Positions 25,301 to 36,279 of a stretch of DNA of 64,000 nucleotides are shown here, in pieces. Source of the stretch: Galbibacter kalidii (GTDB lineage Bacteria > Bacteroidota > Bacteroidia > Flavobacteriales > Flavobacteriaceae). The DNA lies in assembly GCF_026241135.1 (NCBI RefSeq), contig NZ_JAPFGA010000005.1, positions 62,001-126,000 of the forward strand, written 5' to 3'. A program made the translations under genes and the position numbers. The first letter of the stretch is position 1. Each line of letters starts with the position of its first letter. The notes under the pieces are model-generated. The model did no database searches and was not told the origin of the DNA. It worked only from the letters and a program-made list of their open reading frames with translations.

Positions 25301-26130
25301 ATGATCTTCTTCACAATTATAAGATCAAACTGAACGACCTTCAAGGAGCGTTGCGTAGAGATAAGTTTACGATTTCCGTGGGAGATGAACTTCCGGCAGG
25401 TATTATGAAACTTGCTAAAGTTTACATCGCTAAGAAACGTAAATTGAAAGTAGGAGATAAGATGGCAGGTCGTCACGGTAACAAAGGTATCGTTGCACGA
25501 ATTGTTCGTCAAGAAGATATGCCTTTCTTGGAAAACGGAACGCCTGTAGATATCGTATTGAACCCACTAGGGGTGCCATCACGTATGAACATCGGTCAGA
25601 TTTATGAAACGGTGTTAGGATGGGCTGGTAAAAACCTCGGTAAGAAGTTTGCTACGCCAATCTTTGATGGTGCGTCATTAGATCAGATCAACGAACTGAC
25701 AGATGAAGCAGGTATTCCAAGATTCGGACATACACACCTGTACGACGGTGGAACAGGAGAGCGTTTTGACCAGGCAGCAACAGTAGGTGTTATCTACATG
25801 CTTAAACTAGGTCACATGGTTGACGATAAGATGCACGCCCGTTCTATTGGTCCATACTCATTGATTACACAACAGCCATTAGGAGGTAAAGCTCAATTTG
25901 GTGGTCAGCGTTTTGGTGAGATGGAAGTGTGGGCACTTGAAGCATACGGTGCATCAAGTACGCTTAGAGAGATTTTGACTGTGAAATCTGATGATGTTAT
26001 TGGTAGAGCTAAAACTTACGAAACAATCGTTAAGGGAGAGATGATGCCGGAACCGGGATTACCAGAATCGTTCAATGTATTGATGCATGAATTGAAAGGT
26101 CTCGGATTAGATATCAGATTAGAAGAATAA
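22321..26130 (+). CDS. rpoB: DNA-directed RNA polymerase beta subunit
   Basis: A 1269-residue beta subunit. Key segments include the rifampicin-region motif [31 protein letters not shown] (split: [23 protein letters not shown]), [13 protein letters not shown], and the C-terminal [20 protein letters not shown]. The ATG at 22321 is chosen; a TTG just in front (22318) adds one residue. It is followed by rpoC 89 bases later. The rifampicin-region residues look like the sensitive type. Confidence 0.99.
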   Translation: MFTNQTERINFASAKNTPDYPDFLDIQIKSFQDFFQLETKSEERGNEGLYNTFMENFPITDTRNQFVLEFLDYFIDPPRYSIQECIERGLTYSVPLKARLKLYCTDPEHEDFETIVQDVYLGVIPYMTPSGTFVINGAERVVVSQLHRSPGVFFGQSFHANGTKLYSARVIPFKGSWIEFATDINSVMYAYIDRKKKLPVTTLFRAIGFERDKDILEIFDLAEEVKVSKTGLKKVLGRKLAARVLKTWHEDFVDEDTGEVVSIERNEIILDRDTVLEKDHIEEILETDVKTILLHKEDSQTGDYAIIYNTLQKDPTNSEKEAVEHIYRQLRNAEPPDEETARGIIDKLFFSDQRYNLGEVGRYRMNKKLGLNIDMDKQVLTKEDIITIIKYLIELINSKAEIDDIDHLSNRRVRTVGEQLSSQFGVGLARMARTIRERMNVRDNEVFTPIDLINAKTLSSVINSFFGTNQLSQFMDQTNPLAEITHKRRLSALGPGGLSRERAGFEVRDVHYTHYGRLCPIETPEGPNIGLISSLSVFAKVNNMGFIETPYRKVDSGKVDLSEILYLSAEEEEERKIAQANIPLKKDGTIDTEKVIAREEGDFPVVDPAEVHYTDVAPNQIASISASLIPFLEHDDANRALMGSNMMRQAVPLLRPQSPIVGTGLERRVASDSRVLVNAEGKGVVDYVDAKKIVIKYERTDNERLVSFEDDFKTYDLVKFRKTNQGTSINLKPIVRKGDKVSKGQVLCEGYATQQGELALGRNLQVAFMPWKGYNFEDAIVISEKVVREDIFTSIHIDEYSLEVRDTKLGAEELTNDIPNVSEEATKDLDENGMIRIGAEVKPGDILIGKITPKGESDPTPEEKLLRAIFGDKAGDVKDASLKASPSLNGVVINKKLFSRAIKDKRKRAKDKEDIAKLELEFETKFSELKDELVDKLFSIVNGKTSQGVFNDLGEEVFPKGKKYTQKMLNAVDDFAHLVSGTWTTDKNTNALINDLLHNYKIKLNDLQGALRRDKFTISVGDELPAGIMKLAKVYIAKKRKLKVGDKMAGRHGNKGIVARIVRQEDMPFLENGTPVDIVLNPLGVPSRMNIGQIYETVLGWAGKNLGKKFATPIFDGASLDQINELTDEAGIPRFGHTHLYDGGTGERFDQAATVGVIYMLKLGHMVDDKMHARSIGPYSLITQQPLGGKAQFGGQRFGEMEVWALEAYGASSTLREILTVKSDDVIGRAKTYETIVKGEMMPEPGLPESFNVLMHELKGLGLDIRLEE

Positions 26131-26219
26131 ATATTTTAACCTCGGCATCTGTTCAACAACAGGTGCCAAGGTTGAAAATGTAATACTAAATTACACTTAA
26201 TTCATTATCACCATATATT

Positions 26220-29200
26220 ATGGCTAGAAGTAAAGATAAGAATACAATACAGAGATTTAATAAAATCTCAATCGGTTTGGCATCTCCGGAGTCTATTTTG
26301 GCAGAATCCAGAGGAGAAGTGCTTAAACCGGAAACCATTAACTACCGTACACACAAACCGGAGCGTGACGGTCTTTTCTGTGAGCGTATTTTTGGTCCAG
26401 TAAAGGATTATGAATGTGCCTGTGGAAAATATAAAAGAATACGATATAAGGGAATTGTTTGTGACCGATGTGGAGTAGAAGTTACCGAGAAAAAGGTACG
26501 TAGGGACAGAGTTGGACATATCAACCTTGTAGTGCCGGTTGCACATATTTGGTATTTCCGTTCATTGCCAAATAAAATAGGATACCTTCTTGGATTACCG
26601 TCTAAGAAGTTGGATATGATTATCTATTACGAGCGTTACGTAGTGATCCAACCGGGAACTGCAAAAAATGCTGATGGGGATCCTGTTGAAAAAATGGATT
26701 TCCTAACGGAGGAAGAGTACTTGAATGTTTTAGAATCCCTTCCTGCCGAGAATCAATATTTAGAAGATACAGACCCTAATAAGTTCATCGCGAAAATGGG
26801 GGCTGAATGCCTTATCGAATTGCTTTCGAGAATCAATCTTGACGAGCTTTCATATGAATTGAGACACAAAGCGAATAATGAAACTTCTAAACAACGTAAA
26901 ACAGAAGCGCTAAAACGCTTACAGGTTGTAGAGGCTTTGCGTGAGTCGCAAAAGAACAGAGAGAACAATCCGGAGTGGATGATCATGAAAGTGATTCCTG
27001 TAATTCCGCCGGAATTGCGTCCGTTGGTGCCGTTGGATGGAGGGCGATTTGCAACTTCCGACCTTAACGACCTTTACAGAAGGGTGATCATCAGAAACAA
27101 TCGTTTGAAGCGATTGATGGAGATCAAAGCCCCGGAAGTAATCTTGCGTAACGAGAAGCGTATGCTTCAGGAATCTGTCGATTCATTGTTCGACAACACA
27201 CGTAAGTCTTCTGCTGTTAAAACAGAATCAAACAGACCGCTAAAATCACTTTCAGATTCATTAAAAGGAAAACAAGGACGTTTCCGTCAAAACCTTTTGG
27301 GTAAACGTGTGGATTATTCAGCACGTTCGGTAATCGTTGTTGGTCCTGAAATGAAACTGTATGAGTGTGGTCTTCCTAAAAATATGGCTGCCGAGCTGTA
27401 CAAACCTTTTGTGATCAGAAAACTGATTGAAAGAGGTATTGTAAAAACAGTAAAATCAGCTAAGAAGATTATAGATAAGAGAGAGCCGGTAGTATGGGAT
27501 ATTTTAGAGAACGTACTAAAAGGACACCCGGTACTACTTAACCGTGCTCCTACGCTTCACCGTTTGGGAATTCAGGCATTCCAACCTAAATTGATCGAAG
27601 GTAAAGCGATCCAGTTACACCCATTGGTGTGTACGGCATTCAACGCCGACTTCGATGGTGACCAGATGGCAGTTCACTTGCCACTTGGACCTGAAGCTAT
27701 TTTGGAGGCGCAAATGTTGATGCTGGCTTCTCACAATATATTGAACCCTGCAAACGGTTCGCCGATTACCGTACCTTCTCAGGATATGGTTCTTGGATTG
27801 TATTATATGACCAAGGCGAGAAAATCAACTAAAGATCACCCAATTAAAGGTGAAGGATTGACATTCTATTCTGCAGAGGAAGTGAATATTGCTTTCAACG
27901 AGAAAAAAGTTGACTTGAATGCTACGGTAAAAGTTCGCGCAAAAGACTTTAATGAAGAGGGAGAGCTTGTTTCTCAGATCATAGAAACCACAGTAGGTAG
28001 AATTTTATTCAACCAAGTGGTGCCGGAACAAGCAGGTTATGTTAATGAAATATTGACCAAAAAGTCATTAAGGGATATTATTGGTAAGATCCTTAAAGCG
28101 ACAGACGTTCCAACAACAGCGGAATTCCTCGACAAGATCAAGAGTATGGGATATAATTTCGCATTCAAAGGTGGATTGTCTTTCAGTTTAGGTGATATTA
28201 TCATTCCTGAAGAGAAACACCCGATGATTGCGGATGCCAACGAACAGGTGGACGGCATTATGGCAAATTATAACATGGGGCTTATTACCAATAATGAGCG
28301 TTATAATCAGGTGATTGATGTTTGGACTTCTACCAACGCGATGTTGACCGAATTGGCGATGAAGCGAATTCGTGAAGACAACCAAGGGTTCAACTCTGTG
28401 TTTATGATGTTGGATTCCGGAGCAAGGGGATCTAAAGAGCAGATCCGTCAGTTGACCGGTATGCGTGGATTGATGGCGAAACCGAAAAAATCAACTGCTG
28501 GTGGTGGAGAGATTATTGAAAACCCGATTCTTTCAAACTTTAAAGAAGGGCTTTCAATTCTTGAATACTTTATCTCTACTCACGGTGCGCGTAAAGGACT
28601 TGCGGATACGGCATTGAAAACGGCTGATGCGGGTTACTTGACACGTCGTTTGGTGGATGTTTCTCAAGATGTGATCGTGAATACGGAAGACTGTGGAACA
28701 CTTCGCGGTGTTGAAGTAGAACCGTTGAAGAAAAACGATGAGGTTGTAGAATCGCTTGGAGAAAGAATTCTAGGGCGTGTTTCCCTACAAGATGTTTACG
28801 ATCCGCTTACCGAAGAATTGTTGGTAAGTGCAGGAGAAGAAGTAACAGAAGAAATCGTTAAGAAAGTTGAAGCCTCTCCTGTGGATAAGATTGAAGTACG
28901 CTCGCCATTGACTTGTGAAGCAAAACGAGGTATTTGTGCGAGGTGTTACGGACGTAACTTGGCTACCGGAAAAATGGTACAGCGAGGAGAATCCGTTGGG
29001 GTTGTGGCCGCTCAATCTATTGGTGAGCCGGGAACACAGCTTACACTACGTACCTTCCACGTGGGTGGTATTGCAGGAAACATTTCCGAAGAGAATAAAA
29101 TTATTGCCAAGTTCGATAGCAAGATCGAAATCGAAGACCTTAAAACCGTAAAAGGAATCAATGCTGAAGGAAAAGAGGTTGATATTGTGATCTCAAGAAC

Positions 29201-30521
29201 TGCAGAGGTGAAATTTATCGATGGAAAAACCGGAATTACACTGGCTGTAAACAATGTGCCTTACGGTTCTCAGATCTTTGTAAAACAAGGACAGAAACTG
29301 AGTAAAGGCGACACGGTTTGTCAGTGGGATCCGTATAACGCAGTGATTATTTCTGAATTCTCAGGAAAAATCGCTTACGAAAATATCGAGCAAGGGGTTA
29401 CTTATCAAGTGGAAATCGATGAACAAACCGGATTCCAGGAGAAAGTGATTTCTGAATCGAGAAACAAAAAGTTGATCCCGACCTTGTTGATCAAAGACAG
29501 TAAAGGAACAACCTTACGTTCATACAACTTGCCGGTTGGCGCCCACATTATGGTGGATAACGGTGAGAAGATCAAAGAAGGTAAAGTACTTGTGAAGATT
29601 CCTAGAAAATCATCCAAAGCAGGTGATATTACCGGTGGTCTTCCAAGGGTAACCGAGCTTTTCGAAGCACGTAACCCTTCAAATCCTGCCGTTGTTTCTG
29701 AAATTGACGGGGTGGTTTCTTTTGGTAAGATCAAGAGAGGTAACCGCGAGATCATAGTAGAATCCAAATTGGGAGATATCAAGAAATACTTGGTGAAATT
29801 GTCCAACCAGATTTTGGTTCAGGAAAATGACTATGTTCGCGCCGGAATGCCATTGTCTGACGGATCGATTACTCCGGAAGATATTTTGAGAATCAAAGGC
29901 CCATCTGCAGTACAACAATACTTGGTGAACGAAGTTCAGGAAGTATACCGTCTGCAAGGGGTGAAGATTAACGATAAGCACTTTGAGGTGGTAGTACGCC
30001 AGATGATGCGTAAGGTGAAGATCCAGGATTCAGGAGATACTACATTCTTAGAGCAACAATTAATTCATAAAGATGATTTCATTGAAGAAAATGACAGAAT
30101 CTTTGGAATGAAAGTGATCGAAGATGCAGGTGAATCAGAAACCTTGAAAGCAGGTCAGATTATTACGCCTCGCGAACTAAGAGATGAAAATTCGATCTTG
30201 AGAAGAACTGATAAGCAGCTTGTAGAAGCAAGGGACGCTGTTCCTGCTGTTGCTACACCGGTATTACAAGGTATTACCAGAGCTTCGCTTCAAACAAAAT
30301 CGTTTATCTCTGCCGCGTCGTTCCAGGAAACTACAAAAGTACTGAACGAAGCTGCAGTAAGCGGTAAGGTTGATCATCTTGAAGGATTGAAAGAAAATGT
30401 GATTGTTGGACACAGAATCCCGGCAGGTACCGGAATGAGAGACTACGATAATATTATCGTAGGATCAAAAGAAGAGTACAACGAGATTATGGCTGGAAAA
30501 CAAGAGCATGTGAATCTTTAA
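26220..30521 (+). CDS. rpoC: DNA-directed RNA polymerase beta' subunit
   Basis: A 1433-residue beta' subunit with the N-terminal zinc site ([21 protein letters not shown]), the catalytic [12 protein letters not shown] motif binding the active-site Mg, the second zinc site ([16 protein letters not shown]), and bridge/trigger helices ([18 protein letters not shown]). A strong terminator follows, closing the rplKAJL-rpoBC string. Confidence 0.99.
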   Translation: MARSKDKNTIQRFNKISIGLASPESILAESRGEVLKPETINYRTHKPERDGLFCERIFGPVKDYECACGKYKRIRYKGIVCDRCGVEVTEKKVRRDRVGHINLVVPVAHIWYFRSLPNKIGYLLGLPSKKLDMIIYYERYVVIQPGTAKNADGDPVEKMDFLTEEEYLNVLESLPAENQYLEDTDPNKFIAKMGAECLIELLSRINLDELSYELRHKANNETSKQRKTEALKRLQVVEALRESQKNRENNPEWMIMKVIPVIPPELRPLVPLDGGRFATSDLNDLYRRVIIRNNRLKRLMEIKAPEVILRNEKRMLQESVDSLFDNTRKSSAVKTESNRPLKSLSDSLKGKQGRFRQNLLGKRVDYSARSVIVVGPEMKLYECGLPKNMAAELYKPFVIRKLIERGIVKTVKSAKKIIDKREPVVWDILENVLKGHPVLLNRAPTLHRLGIQAFQPKLIEGKAIQLHPLVCTAFNADFDGDQMAVHLPLGPEAILEAQMLMLASHNILNPANGSPITVPSQDMVLGLYYMTKARKSTKDHPIKGEGLTFYSAEEVNIAFNEKKVDLNATVKVRAKDFNEEGELVSQIIETTVGRILFNQVVPEQAGYVNEILTKKSLRDIIGKILKATDVPTTAEFLDKIKSMGYNFAFKGGLSFSLGDIIIPEEKHPMIADANEQVDGIMANYNMGLITNNERYNQVIDVWTSTNAMLTELAMKRIREDNQGFNSVFMMLDSGARGSKEQIRQLTGMRGLMAKPKKSTAGGGEIIENPILSNFKEGLSILEYFISTHGARKGLADTALKTADAGYLTRRLVDVSQDVIVNTEDCGTLRGVEVEPLKKNDEVVESLGERILGRVSLQDVYDPLTEELLVSAGEEVTEEIVKKVEASPVDKIEVRSPLTCEAKRGICARCYGRNLATGKMVQRGESVGVVAAQSIGEPGTQLTLRTFHVGGIAGNISEENKIIAKFDSKIEIEDLKTVKGINAEGKEVDIVISRTAEVKFIDGKTGITLAVNNVPYGSQIFVKQGQKLSKGDTVCQWDPYNAVIISEFSGKIAYENIEQGVTYQVEIDEQTGFQEKVISESRNKKLIPTLLIKDSKGTTLRSYNLPVGAHIMVDNGEKIKEGKVLVKIPRKSSKAGDITGGLPRVTELFEARNPSNPAVVSEIDGVVSFGKIKRGNREIIVESKLGDIKKYLVKLSNQILVQENDYVRAGMPLSDGSITPEDILRIKGPSAVQQYLVNEVQEVYRLQGVKINDKHFEVVVRQMMRKVKIQDSGDTTFLEQQLIHKDDFIEENDRIFGMKVIEDAGESETLKAGQIITPRELRDENSILRRTDKQLVEARDAVPAVATPVLQGITRASLQTKSFISAASFQETTKVLNEAAVSGKVDHLEGLKENVIVGHRIPAGTGMRDYDNIIVGSKEEYNEIMAGKQEHVNL

Positions 30522-30559
30522 GATTAGGTTCATAAGTATTATAAAGTTTGTTTAAATTG

Positions 30560-30593
30560 AGAACCCCGGGCGAAGGCTCGGGGTTTTCTTTTT
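30560..30593 (+). terminator. rpoBC terminator
   Basis: AACCCCG (30562-30568) pairs with CGGGGTT (30579-30585), and the stem can extend inward around a GAAG loop. A T-rich tail follows. Confidence 0.9.
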
Positions 30594-30680
30594 AAAACGA
30601 TTATTTTTGAATATTGCCGTGGAATAATTTAAACAACTTGGATTGGATATAATATAAGACTAAAACTCTTGATTATCTAG

Positions 30681-30759
30681 CTGTCACCTCGAGCGCAGTC
30701 GAGAGGTTATCGGATTTTGTATTTTAAAAATGAGGTCTCGACTGTGCTCGACCTGACAG
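30681..30759. repeat. Inverted-repeat element (CTGTCA...TCGAGCGCAGTCGAGA)
   Basis: The arms CTGTCACCTCGAGCGCAGTC and GACTGTGCTCGACCTGACAG face each other across about 30 bases in the rpoC-oxidoreductase gap. The same pair, in a related form, is nested in the palindrome at 33925-34062. The rest of this 283-base gap shows nothing else besides the rpoBC terminator. Confidence 0.8.
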
Positions 30760-30804
30760 TAGTTGTGTTGATAAATTGATTGTCAGATAACAATATTCGA
30801 ACGC

Positions 30805-33147
30805 ATGTTAAACACCCATAAGATGAGTACAAATGCCAAAACTTCAGAAAAGACATTTAAACGAAACGTTTCTCTTACCGGAAAAATCAAATTTACCGGG
30901 ATCAAACTCAAAGATCCTATACGTACGGCTGCAGGTTTGTTAGGGATTAAAGAGACGTTACGGCATACTTTTAAAGAAATGGGTATTGTACGCTCAACCC
31001 GGGCGTTGCTGGACATGAATCAACCGGATGGCTTTCGTTGTCCAAGTTGTGCTTGGCCGGTGCCTAAAGAAACTTCTAAGATTGCTGAGTATTGTGAAAA
31101 TGGTGCCAAGGCATTGGCAGATGAAGCCACAATTCAACATATAGGAGCCTCATTTTTTGCTACTCATTCTGTAGAGGAGTTATCTCAATTGTCAGACTAT
31201 GAACTCAATAAATTAGGTAGAATTACCGAACCATTGGTTTTGCGTCCCGGCAAACTGCATTATGAGCCTATTGCATGGCAAGAGGCTTACGAACTTATCG
31301 CAGAAGAACTACACAAATTAAAAGATCCTAATGAAGCGTGTTTTTATACCTCGGGCCGATCGAGTAATGAAGCGGCTTTTTTATATGGCATCTTTGCGCG
31401 GGCCTTCGGTACTAACAATATGCCGGATTGCTCAAATTTGTGTCATGAATCCTCCGGAGTTGCTCTCAAAAATACGCTTGGTATCGGGAAAGGCTCGGCA
31501 ACTGTAGAGGATTTACATAAAGCAGAGGTGGTGCTAACAGTCGGACATAATCCGGGAACCAACCATCCCAGAATGTTATCTGCTTTTTCAGAATGTAAAA
31601 AAAATGGCGGAAAAATCATCAGTATCAATCCATTGGAAGAATCCGGATTGGTCAAGTTCAAAAACCCGCAAAAAGTATCTGATATGTTGGGAAGCGGTAC
31701 TGCTATTGCCGATATTCATCTTCCTGTAAAAATAAACGGAGATATGGCTTTGATGAAGCTCATCCTGAAAAAATTAGCAGCACTTGACAAAGAAAGGGCA
31801 GGGAATGTGTTTGATCATGAATTTTTAAAAAGATATGCTGATGGCTATACTGAATTGATGAATGACTTAGCCAATTATGACGAAGCCGATTTGCTGGCAC
31901 GAACGGGTATTTTAGAAGAGGAAATTGATAAAGTTGTTGAATTGCTGGCTTCAAAATCTAAAATTGTAGTATGCTGGGCTATGGGATTAACCCAACATAA
32001 GAATGCTGTGGAAACCATTCAGGAATTTGTTAATCTTTTATTGCTTAAAGGAGCCATAGGAAAACCATTCACGGGGACTTTTCCGGTGCGCGGACACAGC
32101 AATGTTCAAGGAGATCGAAGTGTGGGTATAATGCATTTTGTAAATGAAGAATTCAACAGAAGGATTAAAAAACACATGGGTTTTGATCCTCCTGTAGAAC
32201 ATGGTCATAATGCAATAAATACCATCAAATCCATGTATGAAGGCAAATCAAAGGTTTTTCTCTGTTTAGGAGGTAATTTTTTAATGGCAGCACCGGATAC
32301 CGAGTATACGGCCGAGGGCATACAAAATTGTGCACTTACAGTACAAGTCAGTACCAAATTGAATCGGAGTCATTTGGTTACAGGAAAAACAGCCCTATTG
32401 TTGCCAACTTACGGACGGTCTGAAAAGGACATAAAAATGGGAAAGACTCAATTCCTAACAATGGAGAGCAGTACAGGTAAAATAAGACAAAGCCGTGGGT
32501 TACTCAAGCCGGCATCCGGGAATATAAAGAGTGAACCTGAAATTATTGCTTCAATGGCACATGCTTACTTTAAAGGAGGTCACCCTGTGGATTGGGAAGC
32601 TATGGCCAATGACTATGACCTTATTCGTAAATATATTGACAAAACAGTCAAAGGTTTTGAAAACACAGGGGAACGCTCTAAGGGGTTTGGCTATTACCTC
32701 CCAAATAATTCCCGGGAAAGTGATTTTAGTATGATGCCAAACGCAAAAGCCAAATTGACTGTAAACCGTTTATCGGAAACCAATTTGAAAGAAGGGGAGT
32801 TGTTGCTAACGACCTTTCGTTCACATGATCAGTTTAACACAACTATCTACGGATTAGACGACCGTTATCGTGGAGTTTATAATGAGCGTCGTGTTGTTTT
32901 TATGAATGAAGAAGATATGCTGGAAAGGAATCTGAAAAAAATGGATGTGGTTAATCTTCACAGCGAATATGGTGGAAAAAAAAGAACGGCTGAACAGTTT
33001 TTGGTAGTTCCGTACAATATCCCTAAGTCAAATATCGGGGCCTATTTTCCTGAAACAAACTTATTAGTGCCGTGCGATCAATATGATCCGCATAGCGAAC
33101 AACCCATGAGCAAATCGATTCGAATCACTGTTGAAAAAATCCACTAA
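30805..33147 (+). CDS. FdhF/YdeP family molybdopterin oxidoreductase
   Basis: A 780-residue molybdopterin enzyme related to formate dehydrogenase alpha subunits and the acid-resistance protein YdeP. The N-terminus has CPSCAWPVP (about residue 77), only a pair of close Cys, so a full Fe-S cluster is uncertain. The middle contains GIGKGSATVEDLHKAEVVLTVGHNPGTNHPRML and FPVRGHSNVQGDRSVGI, and the C-terminal molybdopterin-dinucleotide domain has LLTTFRSHDQFNTTIYG. The physiological substrate is unknown. An ATG at 30823 is an alternative start. It lies alone between repeats. Confidence 0.88.
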   Translation: MLNTHKMSTNAKTSEKTFKRNVSLTGKIKFTGIKLKDPIRTAAGLLGIKETLRHTFKEMGIVRSTRALLDMNQPDGFRCPSCAWPVPKETSKIAEYCENGAKALADEATIQHIGASFFATHSVEELSQLSDYELNKLGRITEPLVLRPGKLHYEPIAWQEAYELIAEELHKLKDPNEACFYTSGRSSNEAAFLYGIFARAFGTNNMPDCSNLCHESSGVALKNTLGIGKGSATVEDLHKAEVVLTVGHNPGTNHPRMLSAFSECKKNGGKIISINPLEESGLVKFKNPQKVSDMLGSGTAIADIHLPVKINGDMALMKLILKKLAALDKERAGNVFDHEFLKRYADGYTELMNDLANYDEADLLARTGILEEEIDKVVELLASKSKIVVCWAMGLTQHKNAVETIQEFVNLLLLKGAIGKPFTGTFPVRGHSNVQGDRSVGIMHFVNEEFNRRIKKHMGFDPPVEHGHNAINTIKSMYEGKSKVFLCLGGNFLMAAPDTEYTAEGIQNCALTVQVSTKLNRSHLVTGKTALLLPTYGRSEKDIKMGKTQFLTMESSTGKIRQSRGLLKPASGNIKSEPEIIASMAHAYFKGGHPVDWEAMANDYDLIRKYIDKTVKGFENTGERSKGFGYYLPNNSRESDFSMMPNAKAKLTVNRLSETNLKEGELLLTTFRSHDQFNTTIYGLDDRYRGVYNERRVVFMNEEDMLERNLKKMDVVNLHSEYGGKKRTAEQFLVVPYNIPKSNIGAYFPETNLLVPCDQYDPHSEQPMSKSIRITVEKIH

Positions 33148-33603
33148 GATGGTTTTGGTTCATTTTTATAAAACAACGTCATTCTGAAAGAAAATTGTAT
33201 CGAGCCCCTTTGCTAAAATGCTTCTTGATACCCCCGACGCTTCGGGGTTTCTTCGCAGAGCTGTAAAAAAACACCAAAACCATTGATAAAATCTTAAAAT
33301 AAAGAGAAAACAGAATTAATACAGCATGAAACAAGCTAAAACATGGTGAAAACAGCCGAAATTCAATACGAAGAAATCAAAAAGTGATAGCAAGTAGTCG
33401 AAGAGTCACGTAAAACAACCGAAGAACGATAGGAAACAGTCGAAAATCAACAAGTAGGAACGGAAAAGGAACCGGTAGCAATGCTATTTGAACGCTAAAT
33501 AACCCATTAGCAGTATATAATTTCACGATTTTACAACTTTACTTTCCAGAATATATAAACTTTAGTACATTACAAACGCAATGAACTCAATAAAACAGAT
33601 ATT
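33148..33603. other. 456-base gap: terminator and Lys-rich coding-like remnant
   Basis: A hairpin CCCCGA/TCGGGG at 33232-33247 followed by TTTCTT probably ends the oxidoreductase transcript. From about 33326 to 33480 the plus strand is very A-rich and, read in one frame from an ATG, repeats words such as KQPK and KQSK with four stops. It looks like decayed low-complexity coding DNA or a structural tract; no intact gene is visible. The last 100 bases hold the promoter region of the DUF3467 gene. Confidence 0.4.
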
Positions 33604-33918
33604 ATGAGCGATCAAAAAGAACAAAAGAAAAATCAGATCAATATAGAATTAGATGATGCTACGGCTGAGGGGATCTATGCCAATTTAGCAATCATTAATC
33701 ATTCGGTTTCAGAATTTGTAGTGGATTTTGTGAGTATTATGCCGGGAAGACCCAAAGCAAAAGTAAAAAGCAGAATCATATTGACACCCCAACACGCCAA
33801 GCGCTTTTTAAAAGCATTGAACGATAATGTAACACGTTTTGAAAGTGCCCATGGAGAGATCAAAGACTATGAACAACCTCCAATCCCGTTAAACTTTGGA
33901 CCTACGGGAGAGGCTTAA
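33604..33918 (+). CDS. DUF3467 domain protein
   Basis: A 104-residue cytoplasmic protein of the DUF3467 family: INIELDDATAEGIYANLAII, SVSEFVVDFVSIMPGRPKAKVKSRIILTP and HAKRFLKALNDNV. The function is unknown. It stands alone, followed by a nested palindrome that can act as a terminator. Confidence 0.9.
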   Translation: MSDQKEQKKNQINIELDDATAEGIYANLAIINHSVSEFVVDFVSIMPGRPKAKVKSRIILTPQHAKRFLKALNDNVTRFESAHGEIKDYEQPPIPLNFGPTGEA

Positions 33919-33924
33919 AATATT

Positions 33925-34062
33925 AAAGAGGGTGTCTAAAAAGTAATATGAATTGGATATTGTCAGGTTGAGCGCAGTCGAAACCTATTGACTTTCAATA
34001 GTTATTTAGTTCTCTACTGCGCTCGAACTGACATAAAAACAATCTTTTTAGACACCCTCTTT
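33925..34062. terminator. Nested palindrome / bidirectional terminator
   Basis: A perfect 19-base inverted repeat (AAAGAGGGTGTCTAAAAAG at 33925-33943 and its complement at 34044-34062) encloses a second inverted repeat (GTCAGGTTGAGCGCAGTCGA and TGCGCTCGAACTGAC). It lies between two convergent genes, with a T-rich tail on the plus strand and an A-rich lead for the minus strand, so it can end both transcripts. The inner part belongs to the same family as 30681-30759. Confidence 0.8.
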
Positions 34063-34090
34063 TTTGCTTTATAATTTCTTCTTAACTCCC

Positions 34091-34810
34091 CTAATTCATC
34101 AGAATCGCATTCAAAACAGTACCCGGATTTTGACGAGCATCTCTTTCCACGTCTTCTACGATATTGAACATGCCATCCACTAATTGATTGGTAATGGCAC
34201 TTTGTAACATGTCAGTAGTACTTGAAGCGGCATCGTTAGTTCCCATAACTGCACCAAGGATGCTATTCAGCATATTGTTACCACCCAAAGCATTCGAAAG
34301 TAAACTGTTAACACCCAATCTTTCTGTTTGTTGATTCACCACAGGAGTAATCGCACTCACAAGTTGGTCATGCGTCTTGTTCTTTAAATATTGTGTAGCT
34401 GCACCTTGACCTCCGGAAACTATGCTGATAGCCTCTTGAGGAGTCATCTCGTTGATAGCTTTTTTTACCACAGGGCGAGCAGTGGTTATAGTTGAATTGG
34501 CAATCTCACTGATGAGTACCTTTTCCTTTTCAACGATATGATTTAATCCCATGGATTGTAATTTCTGATTGATGTCTTTCAACTTTTGAGGCATGGCAGC
34601 TTCTATCAAAGCATTGGTCAGGAATGAATCTGAATCCCCAAAAACGGTGAAAGCAGATTGTGTTCCGTTGTTTAAAACCGATTGAACGGTGTTGAGCATC
34701 ATATTGCTGTTTTGCGTTGAACCACCGGCAGTTCCCATGGTTGTACAACTGCTAAAACTTAATGGACAAAGAAGTCCGATAACGAACAGAATGATTATTC
34801 TTTTATGCAT
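34091..34810 (-). CDS. DUF4197 family protein
   Basis: A 239-residue exported protein. The N-terminus has a lipobox-like LSFSSC. The body is mostly helical, with the family motifs IEAAMPQKLKDINQKLQSMG and MTPQEAISIVSGGQGAATQYLK, and the C-terminal half has SAITPVVNQQTERLGV and QLVDGMFNIVEDVER. The function is unknown. It is convergent with the DUF3467 gene. Confidence 0.9.
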   Translation of the reverse strand: MHKRIIILFVIGLLCPLSFSSCTTMGTAGGSTQNSNMMLNTVQSVLNNGTQSAFTVFGDSDSFLTNALIEAAMPQKLKDINQKLQSMGLNHIVEKEKVLISEIANSTITTARPVVKKAINEMTPQEAISIVSGGQGAATQYLKNKTHDQLVSAITPVVNQQTERLGVNSLLSNALGGNNMLNSILGAVMGTNDAASSTTDMLQSAITNQLVDGMFNIVEDVERDARQNPGTVLNAILMN

Positions 34811-34915
34811 AGTTTGTGTTTTTGTATAATTAAAATTAGTGATTTTTTATTTAAAGCTCCGATAGGAGTACAATATTAATAGCCCAAATAGGGGCGACAT
34901 ATTTGACCAATTGGG

Positions 34916-35413
34916 TTAAGCCCTTTTTTCCAATTCGATAATCTCCAAATTTTTGATTTGATCACCGTCAATTTCAAAACGTAGCATGGTTCTTACCTTG
35001 TGAAAGCCGTATTTTCCGACAGCCCCCGGATTCATGTGAAGGAAGTTTAGTTTTTTATCCCACATCACCTTTAGAATATGCGAATGGCCACAGATAAAAA
35101 GTTTTGGTGGATTTTTTCTAAGTTCTTCTCGCACCCTTCTGTCATATCTGTTGGGGTAACCACCAATATGGGTAATCCAGACATCTACCTTTTCACACAT
35201 AAACCGATTGTTTTCAGGAAATTCCAAGCGTATTTCATCGTTGTCGATATTTCCGTAAACAGCTTTCAGGGGTTTGAGCTGCTGGATGGTATCGGTCACT
35301 TTGGGGTCTCCAACATCTCCCGCATGCCACACCTCGTCAGCTTGTTTGATGTACTTTATGATTTGTTGGTCTATATGACTATGAGTGTCAGAGAGCAAAA
35401 GGATTTTCCGCAT
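34916..35413 (-). CDS. YfcE-type metallophosphoesterase
   Basis: A 165-residue calcineurin-like phosphodiesterase. The metal ligands are in ILLSDTHSHID, HAGDVGD, GNIDN, WITHIGGYP and CGHSHILK. Relatives are manganese-dependent phosphodiesterases; the natural substrate here is not known. The start at 35413 gives MRKILLLSDTH; the longer frame to 35500 adds residues before the conserved beginning. The truA gene diverges from it. Confidence 0.93.
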   Translation of the reverse strand: MRKILLLSDTHSHIDQQIIKYIKQADEVWHAGDVGDPKVTDTIQQLKPLKAVYGNIDNDEIRLEFPENNRFMCEKVDVWITHIGGYPNRYDRRVREELRKNPPKLFICGHSHILKVMWDKKLNFLHMNPGAVGKYGFHKVRTMLRFEIDGDQIKNLEIIELEKRA

Positions 35414-35532
35414 AAAACTTAAAAATAAATTAAAATTAAAGAGTCTCGACAGCGAGGTTTGGTTAATTCGATATCTTTGTGTCTTGTTACAAAAGTACAT
35501 CAGTTTTTACAGAGAAAAAATAGCATTTTGAT

Positions 35533-36276
35533 TTGAGATATTTTTTAGAGCTTTCATATCAAGGAAAGAACTATCACGGCTGGCAAATACAACCCAACGC
35601 CATTTCGGTGCAAGAAGTTATAGAAGAAGCTATATCGACCCTTTTACGGGAAAAAACACCGATTGTGGGGGCCGGGCGAACCGATACCGGGGTGCACGCC
35701 AAACAGATGTTTGCACATTTTGATGTGGAAACAACAATCAAGACTCAAAGCCTGATCTATAAGTTGAATAGCCTTTTACCGACTGATATCGCGATCAAAA
35801 ATATTTTTTTAACAACTGATGATGCTCACGCCCGTTTTGATGCGGTAAAAAGAAGCTATGAGTATTGGGTGGTGCAGGAGAAAAATCCTTTTATGCAGGA
35901 TTATGCTCACTATGTAAGAGCGGAATTGGAATTGGATAAAATGAATGGAGCGGCCGAAGCCTTATTGCAATACAGCGACTTTCAGTGTTTTTCAAAATCA
36001 AATACTGATGTGAAAACCTATATTTGTAAGCTCGAAAAAGCGATTTGGGTTCAGGAAGAAAACCGTTTGGCTTTTCATATTTCTGCGGATAGATTTCTTC
36101 GGAATATGGTACGCGCCATCGTGGGGACTTTATTGGACGTAGGTATGGGAAAATCATCGCTTGAAGATGTTAAAAATATCTTAGAAAGTAAAAATAGGAG
36201 TAATGCAGGAGCTTCAGTTCCGGCACATGGTTTATATTTGACAGAGGTTTTATATCCTGAAACAATATTTAAATAA
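35533..36276 (+). CDS. truA: tRNA pseudouridine(38-40) synthase TruA
   Basis: A 247-residue enzyme that makes pseudouridine in the anticodon arm. The catalytic Asp is in GAGRTDTGVHAKQM, and the N-terminal YFLELSYQGKNYHGWQIQP and C-terminal FLRNMVRAIVGTLLDVG are typical. It starts with TTG at 35533, as no upstream ATG fits and MRYFLELSY is the usual beginning. It is followed after 3 bases by an ABC exporter. Confidence 0.96.
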   Translation: MRYFLELSYQGKNYHGWQIQPNAISVQEVIEEAISTLLREKTPIVGAGRTDTGVHAKQMFAHFDVETTIKTQSLIYKLNSLLPTDIAIKNIFLTTDDAHARFDAVKRSYEYWVVQEKNPFMQDYAHYVRAELELDKMNGAAEALLQYSDFQCFSKSNTDVKTYICKLEKAIWVQEENRLAFHISADRFLRNMVRAIVGTLLDVGMGKSSLEDVKNILESKNRSNAGASVPAHGLYLTEVLYPETIFK

Positions 36277-36279
36277 TTA

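Noticed and set aside
24378-25512. Antisense open frames within rpoB and rpoC
   Set aside because: They are long only because of the codon bias of the real genes on the plus strand; none has a recognisable domain or a promoter.
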